Assembly (NCBI GenBank): GCA_003028315.1
Contig: CP028150.1
Location: 2,542,001 to 2,606,000 of the forward strand
Origin: Neisseria mucosa
GTDB taxonomy: Bacteria > Pseudomonadota > Gammaproteobacteria > Burkholderiales > Neisseriaceae
Direction of reading: 5' to 3'
Length of the DNA stretch: 64,000 nucleotides
Shown here: positions 52,719-60,538 of the stretch, piece by piece
Layout: each line of letters starts with the position of its first letter
Position numbering within the stretch: the stretch's first letter is position 1
Notes under the pieces: model-generated
Databases searched by the model: none
Told to the model about the DNA's origin: nothing
Seen by the model: the letters and a program-made list of their open reading frames with translations, nothing else
Made by a program: the position numbers and the translations under genes

Positions 52719-53423
52719 GCTGTTGATTTATCTAAACTTTAATTAATGTTTGGAGACCTTTGCAAAATTCCCCAAAATCCCCTAAATTCCCATCAAGACA
52801 TTTAGGGGATTTTCCATGAGCACCTTCTTCCAGCAAACCGCACAAGCCATGATCGCCAAACACATCGACCGCTTCCCACTATTGAAGTTGGATCAGGTGA
52901 TTGATTGGCAACCGATCGAACAATACCTGAACCGTCAAAGAACCCGTTACCTTAGAGACCACCGTGGACGTCCCGCCTATCCCCTGTTGTCCATGTTCAA
53001 AGCCGTCCTGCTCGGACAATGGCACAGCCTCTCCGATCCCGAACTCGAACACAGCCTCATCACCCGCATCGATTTCAACCTGTTTTGCCGTTTTGACGAA
53101 CTGAGCATCCCCGATTACAGCACCTTATGCCGCTACCGCAACTGGCTGGCGCAAGACGACACCCTGTCCGAATTGCTGGAACTGATTAACCGACAACTGG
53201 CCGAAAAAAACCTAAAATTAGAGAAGGCATCCGCCGCCGTCATTGATGCCACCATTATTCAGACTGCCGGCAGCAAACAGCGTCAGGCCATAGAAGTCGA
53301 CGAGGAAGGACAAGTCAGCGGACAAACCACACCGAGTAAGGACAAAGATGCCCGTTGGACAAAGAAAAACGGCCTCTACAAACTCGGTTACAAACAACAT
53401 ACCCGTACCGATGAGGAAGGCTA

Positions 53424-54324
53424 TAGTCAATTAAAATCAAAATAGGACAGTAGCGCATCGTCAAATCGGGCGTAATCAGACAATACGGTTCGCAGATACC
53501 GCTTAATATTCGCCCACACCTTCTCAATCGGGTTGAGCTCAGGTGAATAAGGTGCAAGAGGCAATACCTTATGTCCCCATTTTTCCGCCATTTCCCGTAA
53601 GACACCCATACGGTGAAATCGCGCATTATCTAAAATAATCACCGATTTTTGAGTCAATGCGGGCAGTAGGCATTGCTGAAACCACGCTTCAAAAAAGACT
53701 CCGGTCATCGTATTTTGATAAACCATCGGAGCAATCAGCCGGTTGCCGACTTGTGCGGACACCAGAGATAAGCGTCGGTATCTTTTTCCACTTATCTGCG
53801 CTTTCACTATTTGCCCTTTCAGGCTGCGGGCATAGGGACGGAACAGGTAGCGGTCAAATCCTGTTTCATCCAAATAAACACGTTGGTAGTCGGAAAATTC
53901 GGCCAGCTGTGTCAAATAATGCGTTACTTTGGCCGGGTCTTGTTCTTTGTAAGTGGTGGTCTTTTTTTGCGCGTCATCCCCATCTGTTTGAGTGCATAGC
54001 AAACGGCGGCTGGCGTACAATCAAAATGTTTGGCGATTTCATGCAGATAGGCATCCGGGTGTTGCCCAACATATTGAGCCAGTTTTTGCCTATCCAATTT
54101 GACGGCATTTAGACCGGTAACTTGATGTTTTAGGCTGCCTGTTTGTTTTTTAAGGCGAATCCACAGGTAAAGCGTGTTTCTTGACAAGTTAAACGTTGCT
54201 GCGGTTTGGCTGATGTTTTTGCATTGTTCGTAATAGTTTAAAGCTTTGTTTCTTAAGTCCGCAGAGTATGCCATGGTTAGACCTTCAAAGTTGAGTATTG
54301 TACTATTTTATTTTTAATTGACTA
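53424..54324 (-). mobile_element. IS630-family element, copy 2, 901 bp
   Basis: Termini TAGTCAATTAAAATCAAAAT and, on the other strand, TAGTCAATTAAAAATAAAAT. TA duplication at 53422-53423 and 54325-54326; comparison with the intact IS1106 copy 1 shows the empty site GGCTATATCGAG. Nearly identical to copy 1 at 51193. Confidence 0.92.
53427..54274 (-). CDS. IS630-family transposase, copy 2
   Basis: The same two overlapping frames as copy 1 (54274-53924 and then to 53427), with identical translated proteins and the same A7 frameshift run. The protein identity shows that the two copies separated recently. Intact in sequence. Confidence 0.87.
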
Positions 54325-54873
54325 TATATCGAGAAACTGCACATCACTCCTGCCAATACCCATGAGTGCAACCATCTGTCCCCTTTGTTGGAAGGCATTG
54401 CCGAAGGTACGACCGTCTATGCCGACAAAGGCTACGACAGTAAGGAAAACCGGCAACATCTGAAAGAGCATCAGTTGTTAGACGGCATTATGCGCAAAGC
54501 CTGCCGCAACCGTCCGCTGACGGAAAATCAAACAAAGCGTAACCGATATTCGTCGAAGACCCGTTATGTGGTCGAACAAGGCTTCGGTACGCTGCACCGT
54601 AAATTCCGCTACGCCCGGGCAGCCTATTTTGGTCTGCTCAAAGTGAGTGCGCAAAGCCATCTGAAGGCGATGTGTTTAAACCTGTTGAAAGCGGCCAACA
54701 GGCTAAGTGTGCCTGTTGCCGCCTAAAAGGCGGCCCGGATGCCTGATTATGGGGTATCCGGGGAGGATTAAGGGGGTATTTGGGTAAAATCAGGAGCAAT
54801 TAGGGGCGGAAATAGACGAAAACCTGTGTTTGGGTTTCGGCTGTTGGGGGAAAGGCTTTTTTGCAAAGGTCTC

Positions 54874-55215
54874 TTTTTGTTTATTTTGGAAGGAATATGG
54901 TGAAATATCCATAAATGGTGATAGCTATATTCGATGATGTATTTCTATTCCCTGATGAGTTCAATCTAGACTTGCAGAGCGAGAGATTGGGTTTTTATAC
55001 ACTGAGGCTACTTTCATTCTAAATTGTTTGTGACAAATGAGTGGGGCAAAGCTGCTATTACTATAAATAGGTCGTCTGAAAACATCACGTAATCTTTAAT
55101 ACCATCCATGGTCTTAGGTAAGCAGGGTTAAACACGATATAATCGGTATTGTCGGAAAACTAAGTATAAATAAGTGCCAACGCATGCCTGGCAGTATTCA
55201 TAAATCTTGTATCGG
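54874..55215. other. Intergenic region upstream of aroK
   Basis: About 340 bp between the IS1106-like copy and aroK. It holds one DUS (AGGTCGTCTGAA near 55070) and presumably the aroK promoter; I cannot place the boxes with confidence. No gene is supported. Confidence 0.4.
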
Positions 55216-55227
55216 ATGAACACCTTC

Positions 55228-55764
55228 ATGGAAAAGCTCAATGGTAATTTAATTCTTATCGGATTGATGGGGGCAGGAAAAACAACGCTGGGAAGGCAGT
55301 TTGCTCAAATGTACGACTGCCCGTTTTATGATAGTGATTTGGAAATTTGCTCAGCATCAGGTGTTTCTATTTCCACTATTTTCGAGATGGAGGGAGAGGG
55401 AGGATTCCGACACCGTGAGACTTTGATGCTGAAAAAGCTGTCGGCATTAAACGGCATTGTGTTATCGACGGGAGGTGGCTCGGTTTTGCGTGAAGAAAAC
55501 CGACGTTGCCTGCGTGAGCATGGTACGGTGGTTTATTTGCATGCATTACCTGAAGTGCTGTTAGAGCGTACACGTTATGATAGCAGCCGCCCGCTTTTAA
55601 AAACGGACGATCCTTTAAAGAAATTACGTGAATTGTATACGGTTCGAGATCCGATTTATCGTGAGACCGCGCATATCGTTATAGAGTCGGAGAGTTGTGC
55701 TAAAACCCTTCGAAAATTGGTTGAATGTTTGGATGAGCGACAATTCATTGAATATGATGATTAA
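55228..55764 (+). CDS. aroK: Shikimate kinase
   Basis: The start ATG at 55228 (MEKLNGNLILIG) fits the family; ATG 55216 and TTG 55207 are in frame upstream. P-loop LIGLMGAGKTTLGR, shikimate-binding DSDLEI and FRHRETLML, the glycine-rich VLSTGGGSVLREENR and the lid Arg in RTRYDSSRPLL. It phosphorylates shikimate in aromatic amino-acid synthesis. It is followed by aroB, the usual pairing; an inverted DUS lies between them. Confidence 0.93.
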   Translation: MEKLNGNLILIGLMGAGKTTLGRQFAQMYDCPFYDSDLEICSASGVSISTIFEMEGEGGFRHRETLMLKKLSALNGIVLSTGGGSVLREENRRCLREHGTVVYLHALPEVLLERTRYDSSRPLLKTDDPLKKLRELYTVRDPIYRETAHIVIESESCAKTLRKLVECLDERQFIEYDD

Positions 55765-55784
55765 AAGTGTTGTCTTTGTTGATT

Positions 55785-55826
55785 AGGTCGTCTGAAATGT
55801 AATAAAAATGGTTTCAGACGACCTTT
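55785..55826. terminator. Inverted DUS pair between aroK and aroB
   Basis: AGGTCGTCTGAAA and TTTCAGACGACCT are separated by a 14-base loop with a short T run. Partial termination could set the aroK/aroB ratio. Confidence 0.6.
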
Positions 55827-55959
55827 AGTTATATGTTTGCAGCCCTATTGGTTTTGCTTGATAAAACGTTCTTTATCTAGTCAGTTTTCAACAGAGCGGC
55901 AAGCGTATATTATTTTGCGTTGTTCCCACATGATTTATTTTGATAAGGAGTCTTCTCCT

Positions 55960-57039
55960 ATGCGTACTTTGACTGTTCAAACTCCGTCTCATCAATATCC
56001 TATTTTTATCGGGTATGACCTTATCGGTCAGGCTGATAGTTTACTCAAGCCTTATTTGAATAAAACGGCCGCAATCATAACCAACGAAACTGTTGCGCCT
56101 TTATATCTGAAAAGTCTTCAAATGAGTTTGGACAGAATCGGTATCAGGCATTTCAGCATTATCTTGCCGGATGGCGAAAAATATAAAAACTGGCAGACAT
56201 TGAACCTTATTTTTGACGGATTGATGGAAAACAGGGCCGAACGGAAAACTACACTAATTGCATTGGGTGGCGGGGTAATCGGCGATATGGTCGGCTTTGC
56301 CGCTGCCACGTACCAACGAGGTGCGCCGTTTATCCAAATCCCGACAACTCTGTTAAGTCAAGTGGATTCATCCGTAGGTGGGAAGACGGGCATCAACCAT
56401 CCGCTTGGAAAAAATATGATTGGTGCGTTTTACCAACCGCAGGCGGTCTTGGCTGATTTGGAAACATTGAAGACCTTGCCGCGCCGAGAATTATCGGCAG
56501 GTATGGCGGAAGTTATTAAATATGGTGCACTTGGCGATGTTGATTTCTTTGAGTGGTTGGAACAAAACATTGAGGATTTGATGGTGCAAAACCAAGAGAA
56601 ATTGACGCAGGCGGTATATCACTGCTGCAAAATGAAAGCCGACATTGTTGCCAAAGATGAAACCGAACAAGGTATCCGCGCGTGGCTTAATCTCGGCCAT
56701 ACTTTCGGACACGCCATCGAGGCGGAAATGGGTTACGGAGTATGGTTGCATGGTGAGGCAGTAGCAGCGGGTTGTGTGCTGGCAGGTAGATTATCCGAAG
56801 AATTTGGTAAAATTTCCGATGCGGATACACGTCGAATCGCTTTTTTAATGGATGCTGCAGGATTGCCGTCATTTCCGCCTAAATTTCCGTTTGAAAAATG
56901 GATCAGCCATATGAGCCATGACAAAAAGGTCAGTAGCGGCGTGATGCGTTTTATCGGGCTGAACCGTTTGGGGGAAGCCAATATTACTGAAGTTAGCGAT
57001 ATTGATATTTTAAAGCGGACTTTGCAGCCGTATTTGTAA
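55960..57039 (+). CDS. aroB: 3-dehydroquinate synthase
   Basis: Start at ATG 55960 (MRTLTVQTPSHQYPIFIG), preceded by AAGGAG; 359 residues. NAD-binding GGGVIGDMVGFAAATYQRG, substrate and metal region SSVGGKTGINHPLGKN, metal ligands Glu in SAGMAEVIKYG and His in LGHTFGHAIE. It converts DAHP to 3-dehydroquinate. Further in-frame codons upstream (from 55837) have no ribosome-binding site. Confidence 0.95.
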   Translation: MRTLTVQTPSHQYPIFIGYDLIGQADSLLKPYLNKTAAIITNETVAPLYLKSLQMSLDRIGIRHFSIILPDGEKYKNWQTLNLIFDGLMENRAERKTTLIALGGGVIGDMVGFAAATYQRGAPFIQIPTTLLSQVDSSVGGKTGINHPLGKNMIGAFYQPQAVLADLETLKTLPRRELSAGMAEVIKYGALGDVDFFEWLEQNIEDLMVQNQEKLTQAVYHCCKMKADIVAKDETEQGIRAWLNLGHTFGHAIEAEMGYGVWLHGEAVAAGCVLAGRLSEEFGKISDADTRRIAFLMDAAGLPSFPPKFPFEKWISHMSHDKKVSSGVMRFIGLNRLGEANITEVSDIDILKRTLQPYL

Positions 57040-57116
57040 TGTGCATTCCAGTAAATATGCCGTGCATATTCATTGTCGCATGGGTCAAAAATAGAAAAGG
57101 TCGTCTGAGAGCGTGT

Positions 57117-57909
57117 TCATAGTCTTCGTAGCAGGACTCCCAAGAAAGCCAAAGCTACCATTTGCAGACTGGTACTCAACTTACGCTCGCAGTTTTTCCA
57201 AAGCCGCCTGTTCTTTTCCAACCAGGAAAAGCTGCGCTCTACTACCCATCGCTTCGGCAATACTGCAAAACGGTGCAATTCGTTTCGTTTGGCAATCTCT
57301 ACCTCCGCACCAATCAACTCCTGTACCGACGAAGCAAATGCCTTACCCGTGTAACCACCGTCAGCAAGGATTTTTTGTATCGCACCAAGGTTATCCCGCC
57401 CACGTTCCAATGCCACCAGGCAGCCTTTTCTATCCGTAACATCCGCCGTCGTTACCGCAAGGGCATGCGGCAAACCTTGCGTGTCAACCGCTATATATCG
57501 CTTGATACCGCTAACCTTCTTGTCCGCATCGTAGCCTTTTTCCATGGCGGTATCCGTGTTCTTCACACTCTGCGCATCAATAATCAGGAAAGTAGTTGCT
57601 TCATGGCGCCCCTGCTTGCGGCGCTCCGCAACTACCTGATTTTTTTAATGCTTCCTCAAGGATGCTGATGCCACTCTCGCGTGGTTCGGTCCATCTCTGG
57701 AAGTGGGAATGCACGGTGCGCCATTTGGGGAAGTCGCCCGGCAAAGCGCGCCAGGAGCAGCCAGTGCGTTGCAGGTAGAGAATGGCACAAAAGACATCGT
57801 ACAAGTCCACCTGGCGTGGCGCTGTGCGTTTACGGGCACTTTCCAGCAGGGGAAGGAGAGGCGCAAATTGCTCGCGACTGATATCGCTTGGGTAGGTTTT
57901 TCTGTTCAT
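57117..57909 (-). CDS. IS5-family transposase, copy 2 (-1 frameshift)
   Basis: OrfA from ATG 57909 and orfB to 57117, joined at the same A7 run as copy 1. A few substitutions distinguish the copies (for example YSYFQRWTEPCES versus HSHFQRWTEPRES-type changes). A CREE lies 7 bp upstream of the start codon and separates the gene from its inverted repeat, so expression may now depend on a CREE promoter. Confidence 0.82.
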
Positions 57910-57916
57910 GCCGATA

Positions 57917-58019
57917 TAGTGGATTAAATTTAAATCAGGACAAGGCGACGAAGCCGCAGACATTACAAATAGTACGGCAAGGCGAGGCAACGCCGTACTG
58001 GTTTAAAGTTAATCCACTA
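57917..58019. repeat. Correia repeat enclosed element (CREE), 103 bp, within IS5
   Basis: It starts TAGTGGATTAAATTTAAATC and ends AAGTTAATCCACTA, with a TA duplication (57915-57916 and 58020-58021). The uninterrupted site in IS5 copy 1 reads GCCGATAGTTTAC, which proves insertion at TA. Same length as the CREE at 34902. Confidence 0.93.
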
Positions 58020-58085
58020 TAGTTTACAGCAGAGGCTGAGACAATGGACACGTTCTGAAAAGTTATCAGACGACCTTTTATATGA

Positions 58086-59129
58086 TTAAGGTAGGAGTGG
58101 AGTTTGTATCAAACCGAGTTTTTCATCAAAGCCAAACATGATATTCATATTCTGAACAGCTTGTCCTGCCGCCCCTTTAACTAAGTTGTCGATGACGGAC
58201 AGAGCGATCCATACATTGTCAGATGAAGATTTTTGGATGCTGATACGGCAAAGGTTCGCACCGCGCACGCTGCGGGTTTCTGGTGTTGAGCCGGCCGGCA
58301 TGATGTCCACAAAAGGGCTGTCCCGATAAAATTCGCGTAAAACAGCTTCCGGATTGCAACCGTCCTCAAGATGAAGGTATAAAGTGGCGTGCATACCTCG
58401 GATCATGGGTGTCAGATGGGGAACGAAGATGAAATGTTCGGCAATTCCTGGTTGCAATGTGGCGATGGTTTGCCGAATTTCGGGCTGGTGTCGGTGTCCC
58501 GTAATGCCGTAGGCTTTAAAATTATCTCCGGCTTCGCAAAGCAGTGAGCCGGTATTGGCTTTCCGACCTGCGCCGGATACGCCTGATTTACAGTCCGCAA
58601 TCAGCGGCATATGTGGTTTCAGACGACCTTCTTTCAGCAGAGGGAGTAAAGGCAGTGAAACGCAGGTCGGATAACAACCGGGGTTGGCAACGATTTGTGC
58701 AGATGCGATGGCATCTCGGTTTAATTCACTTAATCCGTACACCGCTTGAGGAACAATATCCGGGCTGGCGTGCTTCATTTTGTACCAATGTTCCCATGTG
58801 GAAATATCCTGTATACGAAAGTCAGCGGATAAGTCGACGATGCGGATACCTTTTTCCAAAAGACGAGGAGCATCGTTCATGGCGATTCCATTTGGGGTGG
58901 CGAAAAAGACAATATCGCATTTTTCCAAACCGGCGTGTTCGGGTGTTTGAAAGGTCAGATCGTAGATTCCCCTCAGACTGGGAAAGTAATCGGAAACTGC
59001 TTTACCTGACTCGCTGCGGCTGGTTACCGTTGTAATTTCAATATTCGGATGACTGCTGAGAAGCCGCAAAAGCTCTACGCCGGTGTAGCCTGTTGCACCG
59101 ACAACGCCGACTTTGATTTTCGAATTCAT
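58086..59129 (-). CDS. argC: N-acetyl-gamma-glutamyl-phosphate reductase
   Basis: Start at ATG 59129 (MNSKIKVGVVGATGYTGVEL), with GGAG 6-7 bases upstream; 347 residues. The N-terminal NADP-binding motif GATGYTG is followed by the catalytic Cys in VANPGCYPTCVSLPLLPL, the His in ITGHRHQPEI and the C-terminal NLVKGAAGQAVQNMNIMFG. It catalyses the third step of arginine synthesis. A reverse DUS lies inside the gene (about 58618). Confidence 0.95.
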   Translation of the reverse strand: MNSKIKVGVVGATGYTGVELLRLLSSHPNIEITTVTSRSESGKAVSDYFPSLRGIYDLTFQTPEHAGLEKCDIVFFATPNGIAMNDAPRLLEKGIRIVDLSADFRIQDISTWEHWYKMKHASPDIVPQAVYGLSELNRDAIASAQIVANPGCYPTCVSLPLLPLLKEGRLKPHMPLIADCKSGVSGAGRKANTGSLLCEAGDNFKAYGITGHRHQPEIRQTIATLQPGIAEHFIFVPHLTPMIRGMHATLYLHLEDGCNPEAVLREFYRDSPFVDIMPAGSTPETRSVRGANLCRISIQKSSSDNVWIALSVIDNLVKGAAGQAVQNMNIMFGFDEKLGLIQTPLLP

Positions 59130-59223
59130 AGATTTCTCCAAGAGTAATTTTTAGATGTGGGCAGATTTGCCGGTATCGACTTCGTTCGAATACTGTTGTC
59201 CATTATAGAGGAACGGTGATGTA

Positions 59224-59241
59224 TAGTGGAAACAGCCACTA
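59224..59241. repeat. 18-bp dyad with CREE-like ends
   Basis: TAGTGG-AAACAG-CCACTA, preceded by TA. The arms are the terminal hexamers of a CREE without the interior. It is upstream of argC and could be a collapsed CREE or simply a regulatory hairpin. Confidence 0.4.
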
Positions 59242-59277
59242 TGAGTAATACGAAACGGTACTGACATATATAAAAGA

Positions 59278-59321
59278 AAAGTCGTCTGAAAACATGGAAG
59301 ACAAGTTTTCAGACGACCTTT
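59278..59321. terminator. Inverted DUS pair
   Basis: GTCGTCTGAAAAC and GTTTTCAGACGAC (11-base loop), flanked by AAAA on the left and CTTTAAA on the right. It lies 3' of the minus-strand L,D-transpeptidase gene, within the gap up to argC. Confidence 0.6.
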
Positions 59322-59412
59322 AAAGGGAAACCACCTAATGGTTATTCCTGTTCATACAGAATAAATGGTGAGGAACCTATTTTATTTTAAACAGTTATAG
59401 AGCAATCTCTAC

Positions 59413-60411
59413 TCAAAACAGCAATGAAGTAGGATCTCCGTCTGCCGGCAGATCATATTTTGGATAGGAAGGTGTAGAAGCTGCCGGTGGAGAGGTGTAT
59501 TCGGCAGCTTTGGGTTTTCTCGGTGAGTATGCCGAAGCTGCTTTCGGAGTCGGAGTATCTTCCGCATCTATTTCGATTTCAGAACCGGCGGGCAATACTT
59601 CATCTTTCACAGGGGTGGGTTTCGGCATGACTTTCGGTTTGCTGAAGGTACTGGAGCCGCTCATCCATGCCAAGGATTTCAGCGGGGTTTTCAATTTGAC
59701 GCCTTTAGCACAGGTCAAACAGTTTGCCGCCCCGGTACGCGCCTTCAAAATTGCATCGATACGGGCGGCATTAATCGTTTTGCTGTGCGCCTTAGCCCAA
59801 GCGGCAATACTTTTTTTCAGGGCATCGGTATCGAGGTTCTTTTTATTGTAAGGATCGCGATATGCAGCCAGCCAAAGATTTTTATTGGCATCTTCGTTGA
59901 GGCTGGCAAGTTGGTAAATGACGGAAGCAGGGGCGCCGGTTGCGATGGTTTTTGCAAACTCAAGCGCATCCGGAGATTTCATTCGCACGCAACCGTGGCT
60001 GCGGACACCCGGTACGCTGGCAGGCGCGTTCGTGCCGTGAATGCCCAAACTGAATTTCGGGTCGCCCAAACGGACAAAAACAGGACCCAGAGGATTATTG
60101 GGGCCGGGAGGTACGGATTTGACGCCGTCTCCGCGTTCTTTCTGAATAGATTTCGGAATGTGCCAAGTAGGATTAAAAGCTTTGGCTCCGATTTTGTGTT
60201 CCCCAAGGTTGGTTTGGGTCATGGCTTTGCCGACAGCAACAGGATAAATTTTTGTTAGTTGTCCGTCGGTATAGAGGAACAGACGCTGTTGCGGAATGTT
60301 GATGACAACATGTTGACCTTGTGAAACGGGCGAAACATCAGGAACGGGTGTGTTGGCAGTTGCGTAGGCGGTCAGAGCCGCGAGGCTTGTACTGAAGAGA
60401 ATTTTTTTCAT
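59413..60411 (-). CDS. L,D-transpeptidase (YkuD family), secreted
   Basis: A 332-residue protein with a signal peptide (MKKILFSTSLAALTAYATA). The YkuD domain covers about residues 33-165: HVVINIPQQRLFLYTDGQ, the catalytic HGTNAP and SHGCVRM motifs with the nucleophilic Cys. A C-terminal extension has a CLTC pair and a Pro/Ser-rich tail. It would form 3-3 cross-links, attach proteins to peptidoglycan or cleave it (LdtA-like), in the periplasm. Which reaction is not visible. Confidence 0.88.
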   Translation of the reverse strand: MKKILFSTSLAALTAYATANTPVPDVSPVSQGQHVVINIPQQRLFLYTDGQLTKIYPVAVGKAMTQTNLGEHKIGAKAFNPTWHIPKSIQKERGDGVKSVPPGPNNPLGPVFVRLGDPKFSLGIHGTNAPASVPGVRSHGCVRMKSPDALEFAKTIATGAPASVIYQLASLNEDANKNLWLAAYRDPYNKKNLDTDALKKSIAAWAKAHSKTINAARIDAILKARTGAANCLTCAKGVKLKTPLKSLAWMSGSSTFSKPKVMPKPTPVKDEVLPAGSEIEIDAEDTPTPKAASAYSPRKPKAAEYTSPPAASTPSYPKYDLPADGDPTSLLF

Positions 60412-60538
60412 GTTTTAAAATTTAAAAAGGGGGGGAGGAAATATTTCGGGCAATCATACCTGAATCTTTTTGGTTTTGTGCGAGAATATGCGTTTTTGCA
60501 AACAAAATGTGCCCTGTCGGGCAAAATGGATTTTCTTG

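Larger units (their letters stand above)
52816..54726 (+). pseudogene. IS1106-like transposase split by IS630
   Basis: The N-terminal part (52816-53423) runs to HTRTDEEGY and the C-terminal part resumes after 54324 with IEKLH and the second and third catalytic residues (TVYADKGYDSKENR; TRYVVEQGFGTLHRK). Removing the IS630 and one TA restores the frame. Without excision no complete enzyme can be made. Confidence 0.88.
52753..54873 (+). mobile_element. IS1106-like element, copy 2, interrupted by IS630
   Basis: GAGACCTTTGCAAAA at the left and GCAAAGGTCTC at the right. Subtracting the 901-bp IS630 and one TA leaves 1218 bp, exactly the length of copy 1. No clean target duplication is seen (GTTTG left, TTTTT right), unlike copy 1. 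It is in inverted orientation to copy 1, enclosing ponA and pilMNOPQ. Confidence 0.87.
57109..58055 (-). mobile_element. IS5-family (IS427-like) element, copy 2, carrying a CREE
   Basis: Same ends as copy 1, with a TGA duplication (57106-57108 and 58056-58058). It interrupts a DUS terminator between convergent aroB and argC: the left piece ends GGTCGTC-TGA and the right resumes TGA-AAAG..CAGACGACCTTTT. A 103-bp CREE is inserted at 57917. Without the CREE and its extra TA the length is 842 bp, equal to copy 1. Confidence 0.88.

Noticed and set aside
35194..58055. Composite transposon formed by the IS5 copies
   Set aside because: The two copies have different target duplications (TTA and TGA) and enclose essential core genes in normal neisserial order.
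58965..58990. ATTCCC..GGGAA pattern resembling a dRS3 repeat
   Set aside because: The right arm is imperfect, it lies inside argC coding sequence, and no RS-type partner repeat is near.
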